Shown piece after piece: positions 56,443 through 64,000 of a stretch of 64,000 nt of DNA (positions within the stretch are counted from its first letter, which is position 1; each line of letters begins with the position of its first letter). The stretch lies in NCBI GenBank assembly GCA_947095585.1, contig OX352762.1, positions 45,000,018 to 45,064,017 on the forward strand, given 5' to 3'. Below the pieces are notes generated by a model. That model ran no database searches. It was not told where the DNA came from and saw only the letters and a program-made list of their open reading frames with translations. The translations under genes were made by a program, and so were the position numbers. Origin of the DNA: Nephrocerus scutellatus. Taxonomy: Eukaryota; Arthropoda; Insecta; Diptera; Pipunculidae.

Positions 56443-59400
56443 TTGGGGATCTGCATTGCGATTGATCGGGAAACTACTGACTGCTCAAAACTTGGTTTGG
56501 GCCAGTAGCGTAACAATCAAGTTCGTGATGTAGTGCTTGCTCTACCTCCTCGTGGTGGTCCCTGGGCAACTATGTGTATAAATCCTTATACATGTAGGCT
56601 AAAACTGCAAGTGCGAACGGTCTAGCGTTTCTAGTCTAGGTAACGTGGGCTAGCACCCTGCGGTACCGAAAAATACCCGCTACTGAAACTGACACAACGC
56701 CTCGGATAAGTAATGATCGAATAATGACGACTTTTGGCTATTGTACCCGGACTAAGATTGGTTTCTGGAATGTGAGGACGCTCCTTGACTCTGGGAGTGA
56801 AGGACCTCATAATGCCAGATTTCTTCAACTGGAACGTGAGTTTCTTCGATATAATTTGGACATACTGGGAGTGAGTGAAGTAAGATGGTTCGACGCGGGA
56901 GAGTACCAATCCCCAACGTGTAACACTGTGCTACTCTACTCTGGCAAACCCTCCGGCAGTACCCGTGAATCTGGAGTGGGTCTGCTGCTAACGCCAACAG
57001 CACGTAGAGGCCTAATTTCCTGGCACCCGCATAGTGATAGGATCATATCGGCCAGATTTCGGACTAGAGTACGGCGCGTCACGATCATACAGTGCTACGC
57101 CCCAACGAATCCCTCGACTGAGGATGAAAAGGACAACTTCTACAATCAACTAAACGCTGTATTCAACGCAACGCCGAACGGAGATATCGTCATCGTGATG
57201 GGGGATTTGAATGCCAAGGTTGGCAACGACAATGAAGGACTCAAGCATGTGATTGGGAAGCACGGCCTCGGCGAACGAAATGACAATGGTGAAAGATTTG
57301 TTGATTTCTGCAACACCAACAACCTTGTTATAGGAGGCACCATGTTTGAGCATAAGACTTGCCACAAGGTCAGCTGGGTGTCAACTGACAGGCAATCATC
57401 ATCCAACCAAATCGACCATGTGGCGATCAGCAGACGTTTTAGGAGCTGTCTGTTAGACATCCGAATGCCTAGGTATAACATCGACCGGCTAAAGATCCTC
57501 TCTGTACGCCAGCAATTAAGGGATCATTAATCGGAAGGAGTGGAAGCAATCAGCAGCTCACTGCCGACAACCATCCAGGAGCATTGGAAGGCTGTGAAAA
57601 ATGTTTTGACATCTGGAGCGGAAAGTATTGTTGGTAGAAGCCAGGCAAGGCACAGCACGTGGCTTACCGATGATACCTGGAGGCGGATTGAAGAACGTAA
57701 GCTACTTAAAGCTCGTATTGTAGATATCCCAGCAGCAGCGAGGAGCGAGCTAGAGTCCATGTATCGAAGAAAAATGAGAGAAGTGCAGCATAGTGTAAGA
57801 CGTGACAAGCGTAACTATATTAACAACCTGGCCTCAGAAGCAGAGGAAGCAGCGAGCCGGTGCGATAGCAGAACCGTTTACAGAATCACCAAAGAGCTGA
57901 CGGGTGGTCACCGCTCTAGCCAACATCCGGTGAAAGGCCTAGATGGTACCGTACTCGTTTCAGATGAGGATCAGCTCAAGCGATGGAAGGAGCATTTCTC
58001 TACGGTCCTTAACCGTGTATTTGCTAACGATATGCACCTAAATCAAACGGAAATGCCGGAAGTAACAATTTCCCGAATTCGCACCTCAACTCCCAGTAAA
58101 GACGAGATCGCTACCGCGATTAACGCACTAAAGAACAACAAGTCGGTAGGACTAGATGGTATACCCGCAGAGCTTCTGCGTGCAGCTCCAACGACATCAG
58201 CAGAGCTTTTATATCCTCTTGTAGAGAGAGCTTGGGAGGTAGAAAGTTTCCCCGAAGAGTGGAAGAAGGGAATGATTGTCAAGCTCCCTAAAAAAGGTAG
58301 TCTTATGGAGTGCGAAAACTGGAGAGGCATTTGCGTTCTCCCTGCAGTTGCAAAAGTAATAGCCAAAGTAGTACTTGAACGTATTAAGGAACATCTGGAA
58401 GATACACTCGATGCCGAACTAGCAGGTTTCCGCACTGGATCCTCCTGTGTAGACCACATAAACACCCTGCGGATCATTATTGAACAGTGCGTTGAATTCC
58501 GGTCAACACTGCACCTGCTGCTCATCGATTTTGAGAAGGCGTTTGACAGTGTCAACAGACAGTTTATCTGGCTCGCCTTGCGCAGGAGAGGTATACCCGA
58601 TAAACTAATAGCTATTATTAAAGCAACCTATGATGGCTCTAAATGTCATGTGCTGCATAGAGGAAAGCTGTCAGAGGAATTCGAGATCCTAAGTGGGGTA
58701 CGACAAGGTTGCATTCTATCGCCGATACTTTTTTTGTTGGTGATTAGCGATGTACTTCGCGCAGCTTTATCTACTGGAAACGGAGGAATTCGTTGGACTC
58801 TTACATCTCAACTCAAACATCTGGATTACGCTGACGACGTTTGTTTACTCTGACATAGAATTATGGAGCTGCACCAAATGACAACAAATGTGGAGAGGGA
58901 GGCAAATGTTGCGGGTTTGAAGATTAATACTGCCAAAACCAAAATCATCAACCTCGGCACTAACTCAGTTACTCATGTTAACATTGCTGGACAGCCGGTA
59001 GAGTGAGTAGAGAGTTTCCAATATCTTGGGAGTATTGTCTCGACCGAAGGTGGAACCGAACAGGACATTGCCAACCGTTCGGCAAAGCAAAATCGGTGTT
59101 TGGAATGATGTCCATGATATAGCGAAGCAATGCGATCAGCTTAAACACCAAGCTGCGACTGTTCCGCTCAAATGTTGAATCTGTGCTGTTGTATGGGTGC
59201 AGCACTTGGAAGGTGACCGCTACTATCACAAAAAGATTACAAACATTTGTAAATAGGTGCCTACGGAACATCTTAAGGGTTTTCTGGCCTAACCGTATCT
59301 CTAACGAACATCTTTACCAGAGAACGGGTCAGGAACCAATAGGCACAACCATCCAACGACGGAAGTGGCAGTGGATTGGTCATACACTCCGAAAAGGCGA

Positions 59401-59629
59401 CAGTTCCATAGCAAACTACGCAATGCAATGGAACCCGTTATCTCAGGAGGGTAGAAGAACGGGTCGTCCGAGAAATACATGGCGCAGAACAGTTGAGGAG
59501 GAGGCACGGCAATTGGGGAAGAGTTGGAGAGAGCTGAAGCTCATTGCCAAGAACCGCACGCGATGGCGCGTAGGCGTAGTAGAGGCCCTAGGACCCATAA
59601 GGAGATACAGGACATAAAGAAGAAAGAAG
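56443..59629 (+). mobile_element. RTE-like LINE, copy 4, degenerate (3187 bp)
   Basis: Same insertion point, flanked by ATAACTGTGGAAC at 56430-56442 and ATAACTCTGGAAC at 59630-59642 (one mismatch, a sign of age). Shorter than copies 2 and 3 by 112 bp, almost all of it from a 105-bp internal deletion and a 6-bp difference. Confidence 0.92.
56724..59617 (+). pseudogene. LINE endonuclease/reverse transcriptase, copy 4, broken
   Basis: The start and the first 245 or so codons match copy 3. Then come: an in-frame 105-nt deletion at 57458/57459 that removes the endonuclease D-H-H motif; TAA at 57528-57530; TGA at 58851-58853 shortly after YADD; TGA at 59004-59006; a 1-nt loss near 59078; and TAG at 59120-59122. 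The final segment 59183-59617 is open again. RT motifs A and C are still readable. Near 57256 it is 6 nt shorter and reads GKHGLGE, which looks closer to related elements than the GHIEHGLGE of copies 2 and 3. Confidence 0.93.
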
Positions 59630-60175
59630 ATAACTCTGGAACGCCTTGATCATTTTTAACTAAACTTGATATTAGTGTATTACTAAAATACACTACACTG
59701 CGACACGTGTGGTGTCCTATTAGAGAATTTACATGAAAATTTTTAATTTTTATGGGTTATTTTTGTTATAAATATACTACAACCATAGAAGCAACAACCT
59801 ACATGTGCTGAAAATCGATAAGTTCTAAAGCAACAAAAAATCTTTATAGTTAACAACTGTGCATGTCGGTAGCCAAAATGTTACTTTAAGCATTGATCAT
59901 TTCTTTATTATTTAAATTTGCGGAATCAGACTTAGAAATGATGCTGTAGTTTTTATGTTAACACTAGTGATGTTGCAAATCTAGCAGTGTAAAAAAAAAC
60001 AAAGAATTAATTTGAACAACATTTAACTAATATACTTTTTTTAACACAGTAGAAAAATCCAATTTTACTCGTTCGCTCTGATGACTCGGAAAAAACAGGA
60101 AGAAAATTTTACACGAGCGAGTTTTTATATATAACATGATTACAAATGTCAAACATGATTGAAAAAGTTTCGAAC
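59630..60175 (+). repeat. Array unit U12, truncated
   Basis: Follows the right target duplication of LINE copy 4 and matches the first 540 bp or so of other units (through TTTTTATATATAACATG and AAAGTTTCGAACT). It then departs at about 60176, before the promoter pair and ORF A. Confidence 0.9.
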
Positions 60176-60600
60176 TTAGAATATTTCGAAAACGCAAAGC
60201 TCGGTCTACACGAGCGCAAGCATACATTACTATTTCAATTTATCATTTTTTTTATTATTTTTTTATTATTGAGGTTTAGGCGTCAACATACTGCATCCCA
60301 CAAAATTATAAATTAAAATTAAGTGTAATAACAGGCGACTGATCAAGACCTTCCACACTATCATCTTGGTTTTATGTTCCACATTATAATCTTGTTTGTA
60401 TTCAAATAATGGCGATGGTTATAGGTAAGAACAATATGTTTACAATAATTTGTTAATAACTTATTTTTGGTTAGTTACAACCACGACATGTTTATGAAAC
60501 TTATTTGTGGTTTAAAGGTGTTAATTATGTTAACCACAATAATAGTGAATAAAATATAATTGAAACATTGGAAAAATATTTGTTGTGTTTTACTTAACTA
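60176..60600. other. Non-coding AT-rich stretch between array edge and BEL/Pao tail
   Basis: No open frame and no match to the array unit. Contains a T-rich run near 60245-60275. It could contain the 3' LTR of the flanking element, read on the minus strand; no terminal TG...CA pair could be fixed. Confidence 0.4.
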
Positions 60601-60603
60601 GGA

Positions 60604-60918
60604 TTATTCAGTGATGGTTGATGATTCAGCTGAAGTGTTGTTTGAGTTGTGATCTTCGATCGGTAGTGGTATTAATTTTACAATTGGCCTTTTCGTAACA
60701 CCTCGACTCGTTTTTACTGTAGCGACTCGTATCCTGCCATCATTACCGCTGTGGACTTGTTGAATTCGTCCAATAATCCAATGAGATTGTAGAATGTTGT
60801 CATCTTTAATTAGTACCAGTTGATTGATGAATATATTTTCTGCTTTAGTTTGCCATTTCTGACGTTGATTAAGAGTACTCAAGTAGTCCCTCCACCATGA
60901 TCTCCAGAACGCTTGCAC
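60604..60918 (-). pseudogene. DUF5641-like C-terminal tail of BEL/Pao polyprotein
   Basis: Open on the minus strand with FWRSWWRDYLSTLNQR, a central LVLIKDD, GRI, then VATVKT and KRPIVKLIPLP, the pattern of the domain after integrase in Pao elements. It ends at TAA 60604-60606. The frame is open upstream to about 61000 and has no ATG, as expected for a polyprotein segment. It is shifted relative to the integrase part before it. Confidence 0.75.
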
Positions 60919-60999
60919 TCGGTTGTGTATATTTTGCCATTTTGACAGACGATTTGAGCTGATGTGGCTTAGGTCTGGTTCAGGAATACTAGTAAATGG

Positions 61000-61245
61000 C
61001 TCCCCAAGCCGGAGTTAGTACATCATGTGACGTGACGTCATTAGATATAGCAGAATTTGGTGGCCTCGAATTTAATAGGCCTTCTATTTGAATGAGCATT
61101 GTTGTTGCCTCTTCATAAGTTAGTGATGTAGATCCAGACACTCGGTAAAAATGATGCTTGATGGATTTTATATGTGACTCCCATAACCCTCCAAAATGTG
61201 GTGCTCTTGGTGGGTTGAATTTGAATATAATTTTCGGCAGAGATA
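61000..61245 (-). pseudogene. End of BEL/Pao integrase core (catalytic Glu region), separate frame
   Basis: The minus-strand frame reads PPRAPHFGGLWE at about 61180-61216, the block carrying the third catalytic acidic residue, then a helix-rich stretch to about 61000. It is out of frame with both neighbours and preceded by a TAA at 61261-61263. Confidence 0.65.
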
Positions 61246-61260
61246 AAATTCGTACATTAG

Positions 61261-61971
61261 TTATATGTGACTATCAGATTTCATTAGGTCGGCGAGAAGA
61301 TGTAATTCATTGCGAGCTCCAATGAAATTACTGCCGTTGTTACAATGTATTTGGCACGGCATTCCGCGGCGTGAAATAAATCGTTTAAGAGCGGCAATGA
61401 AGGCTTCGGTTGTCATATCAGTAACGAGCTCAATATGGATCGCTTTTACAGACAAACAAATGAATAATGCTATGTACGCCTTAGTTAAGTTGCATTTTCC
61501 TCGTCCCTTTCGATCTGTTAAATAAATAGGGCCCGCGTAATCGACTCCAGTATACAGGAAAGGTCTACCACTGCTAACACGTTCCTTAGGTAGATCGGCC
61601 ATAAGCTGCTGATTGTGTTTTCTATTTCGCAGAAAACATACGATGCATTTCTTTACGTACCACCTTGTCATGTTGCGACATCCCATGATCCAGAATCTCT
61701 GGCGAATAATGCTAGTTAGCAAGGTTGGTCCAGGGTGTGCATTCTCAGTGTGATATTTTTCAATTATAAGTTTGGTGTAATCATGATTTTTTGGCAGAAT
61801 AACTGGGTGCTTTGTGTCGAAGTTGTAATCAGAGTTTGATAATCTACCTCCTACACGCATTATACCGCAATCATCAAGGAATGGTGTTAATGATGACAGT
61901 TTGCTTCCTCTTTTAAACTCGCCGTATTTTGCTATGTGCTGTAGATCTTCTAAAAATGTTTCTGCTTGCAT
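61261..61971 (-). pseudogene. BEL/Pao integrase: zinc-binding and core domains, inactivated
   Basis: 236 codons on the minus strand. A His/His-Cys/Cys zinc-binding region (HTENAH ... CIVC) precedes the core with TGVDYAGP (first catalytic Asp). The block that normally has an Asp before NG reads HCNNGSNF, so the second catalytic Asp is lost. The frame stops before the catalytic Glu. It overlaps the RNase H frame by 59 nt in another frame, indicating an indel in what was one polyprotein. Confidence 0.8.
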
Positions 61972-62623
61972 CCCATTTAATGCAACATTCTTCAGCTAAT
62001 GTTAGTTCTTGGACTGTAGGCGGCAATATTCCTTTTTTAAGTTTCACATCTTCTTTAAATAATCGTCTGGCGTTTAAACCGAATCTGATGGCATAACCTA
62101 AGATTCTATATATCTTGGATAACGAAGAATAATTAGTAAACAGCCGTTGACATAGATGTTCAGAGCTTATCTTAACATGATAATTTTGTAAGAAATTTCG
62201 CCGAACTTCGAGCATCTCATCCTTAAATTCATTTGCAGGATCTCGTGATATTGTACCCTTCGGCCAGTGTTGAATATCTTGCGCTAAAAATTTAGGTCCC
62301 TTCCACCACAGTGTGTTTGCAATGAGCAAGTTTGGCGTCAGTCCTCTAGATGCTGAGTCAGCTGGATTTTGTTTGGAAGGAACGTGCATCCATTTATTTC
62401 TCGGAATTTGTTCCAAAATGTATGACGTCCTGTTTCCCACAAAACAGTTCCACCGTCGTGGGATATCCGACAGCCAAGTCAATACGATTTGCGAATCAGT
62501 CCATGCATAGGTCGAATTTATATTTAATTTAACAGCTTCTTGTACATATTTCATCAGTCGACAGAGTAATACTGCAGCACATAACTCGAGGCGTGGTAGC
62601 GAAATTTGCTTAATTGGTGACAC
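61913..62623 (-). pseudogene. BEL/Pao RNase H region and linker
   Basis: Minus-strand frame with LPRLELCAA and AWTDSQIVLTWL (RNase H catalytic Asp), then HVPSKQNPADSASRGL (second Asp region) and WWKGPKFL, characteristic of Pao elements. The frame is open upstream to about 62695, where it abuts Gag-derived sequence. The reverse transcriptase that should precede it is missing. Confidence 0.82.
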
Positions 62624-62637
62624 CTTTGTTTTTGCGG

Positions 62638-63204
62638 CTAGTAAATTAACAAATGTGTTATCTTCAGCATCCTTAACACGTATGTATATTGCTGTGTGTC
62701 TTGAAGTTTTGAATTTGTTGGTTTAGTGTTCGATAGTCCACTTGTTGATTGGAGCTGAGAATTGCTTGATAGGTTAAAACCTACTGATTTGTTGATTGTA
62801 GTCGGACTGTTGATTGGAGATATTGGAAATGTGTTCATTAAAGTAGCACCCTTGTTAATCGCAGATTCGTTAATTGTGTTGAGGTAATTTGATGAAGTCT
62901 GGTTTTGTGTTGCTGAGCAGACAGTTTTATTTTGATTGCCAGTGTATCTATTACTGGGATGGAGTAGCGTGTGATGTTTATTCCCACATTTAAAACATCG
63001 GTTGGAGCTTGGACAAGTATCGACATCATGATTTGAATTACGACAATTTTGGCACAAATTGTTGGTTGCTATGAGTTGTTTTTTATCCAATAAGTTCAGC
63101 CTTTTGAACTTAAAACACTTAAATGTGGGATGATAAGAGACCTTGCACATTATACAAGGATTATAATTAGTTGTGACTGTATGAACTCTAGCTAGCTTGA
63201 GCAT
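62638..63204 (-). pseudogene. BEL/Pao Gag C-terminal zinc knuckles
   Basis: Two clear Cys-X2-Cys-X4-His-X4-Cys knuckles (CIMCKVSYHPTFKC and CQNCRNSNHDVDTC) and a third of the CFKCGNKHHTLLH type, typical of Pao Gag. It is followed by a low-complexity Ser/Thr/Asn tail. It lies one frame off from the Gag segment to its right, so an indel lies near 63205-63220. After about 62700 the sequence passes straight into the RNase H region in another frame. Confidence 0.8.
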
Positions 63205-64000
63205 TCGGCCAATTTGAAATGGAACGCCTTGTGGGTGTACAGGCTTCTAAGGCATCACAACGTTCCGTCAAGAAATCTAACAGACAGTTTATTGTGGGAA
63301 CTTCAATGTCGTTGGATTTCTTTGCCCATGCTTGTTGTGTCTCGACATCGAGTTTCCTTGTTAAAAGATGAATTAGCCAAGGATCGCGCGATTGCCATTC
63401 TGGTCCAAGGGACTGTAAACCTTTTATTACTTCGTCGGATGTGTCACAAATTGCTCTTAATTGTTTGTAACCCTCAACAGTTACCGTGGCTTGATTTAAA
63501 AACAATTCGATTAGTTCCTTGACTGAGTACTTCTTCTTGTTGTACCGCCTTTTTAATTTATCCCAAGCCAATATGTAATTCACGTCGGTTAACGCCATGG
63601 GTCTGATCAACGATGCAGCTTCATTTTTTAGCAGACTTTTAAGATATTGAAACTTATGAATATTTGAAATATGATCATTTTGATGAATTGATGTTTCAAA
63701 TTGGTCTTGGAATGACTGCCATTTTGAATACTCTCCGCTGAATGGTTCTATCAAAATACGTGGTAATCGCAACTCTGATGATTGATAAGTTGATCGTTCG
63801 TATGAGTTATCCATCATTGATCTTACTTCCTGGGTAGTGTTTGCATCAACAACAATACTAGGCGAACGAACTTTGAGTAAACGCCTGAGAATTGCTTTTA
63901 TTTCATAAAACCTTTCTTCAAATTCGTCGGCCTCCGATGATTCTTCGGAAAGGAGTAGGATTTGATGTTCAACATCGTGAAATTCTGTCCACGCTTCATT
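63188..64000 (-). CDS. BEL/Pao Gag (DUF1759-like), partial at right edge
   Basis: Open without stop from the window edge (frame begins at 64000) to TGA/TAG-type termination at 63188-63190, 271 codons. Contains LPRILIEPFSGEYSKWQSF and a Phe-X-X-Leu-Lys-Ser-Leu-Leu stretch typical of DUF1759 Gag, then LGPEW and WLIHLLTRKLD. Nucleocapsid knuckles follow in a shifted frame, so this is a broken polyprotein. Confidence 0.82.
   Translation of the reverse strand, partial: NEAWTEFHDVEHQILLLSEESSEADEFEERFYEIKAILRRLLKVRSPSIVVDANTTQEVRSMMDNSYERSTYQSSELRLPRILIEPFSGEYSKWQSFQDQFETSIHQNDHISNIHKFQYLKSLLKNEAASLIRPMALTDVNYILAWDKLKRRYNKKKYSVKELIELFLNQATVTVEGYKQLRAICDTSDEVIKGLQSLGPEWQSRDPWLIHLLTRKLDVETQQAWAKKSNDIEVPTINCLLDFLTERCDALEACTPTRRSISNWPNAQAS

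Larger units (their letters stand above)
1..60175. repeat. Tandem array of a complex 3.9-4.6 kb unit (11 complete cores plus edge parts)
   Basis: The same ordered set of landmarks recurs in one orientation. ORF A starts at 3155, 11031, 18741, 22687, 26761, 31092, 35436, 39780, 44354, 48560 and 52848. Spacing is 7.7-7.9 kb where a LINE is inserted and 3.9-4.6 kb elsewhere. The array runs off the left edge inside a LINE copy. It stops near 60175, where unit sequence gives way to a BEL/Pao-like element. U6-U8 are almost identical with 4344-bp spacing, while others differ by indels, so homogenisation is uneven. Such arrays are known to be assembly-prone, so exact copy number is uncertain. Confidence 0.95.
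60176..64000 (-). mobile_element. Degenerate BEL/Pao-like LTR retrotransposon (5' end beyond right edge)
   Basis: Reading leftwards on the minus strand: Gag, zinc knuckles, RNase H, integrase zinc-binding and core, and DUF5641, the order of BEL/Pao elements. Protease and reverse transcriptase are absent between the knuckles and RNase H. Several frameshifts and stops are present. The 5' LTR and start are outside the window. A 3' LTR would fall within about 60176-60600, but without its partner it cannot be delimited. Confidence 0.85.

Noticed and set aside
1..60175. CRISPR-like array
   Set aside because: Repeat units are kilobases long, there are no short repeats with unique spacers, and the context is eukaryotic.
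1..60175. Tandem rRNA, 5S, snRNA or histone gene cluster
   Set aside because: None of the conserved sequences of these genes could be seen in the unit on either strand.

Overview
The window looks like a heterochromatin-like stretch of an animal genome, most probably an arthropod. The signs are AT-rich DNA, AG/GTAAGT-type splice signals, an apurinic-endonuclease (APE) type LINE, and a BEL/Pao-class LTR retrotransposon. No bacterial operons, tRNA or rRNA genes were recognised.

Layout. Positions 1 to about 60175 form one direct tandem array of a complex unit of 3.9-4.6 kb, all in the same orientation. Eleven core copies are complete (U1-U11) and a stub of a twelfth is present (U12). Each unit holds, in order: a conserved TATA-box/CACAGT pair; an unidentified open frame starting MATPCKK (ORF A); a 53-nt exon-like block between AG and GTAAGT (block B); an intron-like stretch with a roughly 95-bp minisatellite; a GC-richer block with three small hairpins; a splice acceptor followed by a second open frame (ORF C); an overlapping conserved third frame ending near AATAAA; diverged modules of about 120 bp; and a fossil fragment of a jockey/CR1-like reverse transcriptase whose catalytic motif reads FANDS. 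The unit therefore looks like a decayed or decaying multi-exon gene fused to transposon debris and amplified in tandem. I do not recognise the gene.

Four copies of a 3.3-kb RTE-like LINE lie in the array at 1-2364 (cut by the window), 6942-10240, 14644-17942 and 56443-59629. All sit at the same nucleotide of the unit, inside the same 13-bp target duplication ATAACTGTGGAAC, and eight other unit junctions show the uninterrupted site. The simplest reading is one insertion spread by unit duplication. The third copy keeps an uninterrupted 1001-codon endonuclease/reverse-transcriptase frame. The second has a late nonsense codon, the first has lost an endonuclease catalytic His, and the fourth is a pseudogene.

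At about 60176 the array breaks off. The rest, to the right edge, is a decayed BEL/Pao-like element on the minus strand: Gag with zinc knuckles, RNase H, integrase and a DUF5641 tail. Its protease and reverse transcriptase are missing and it carries several frameshifts and stops.
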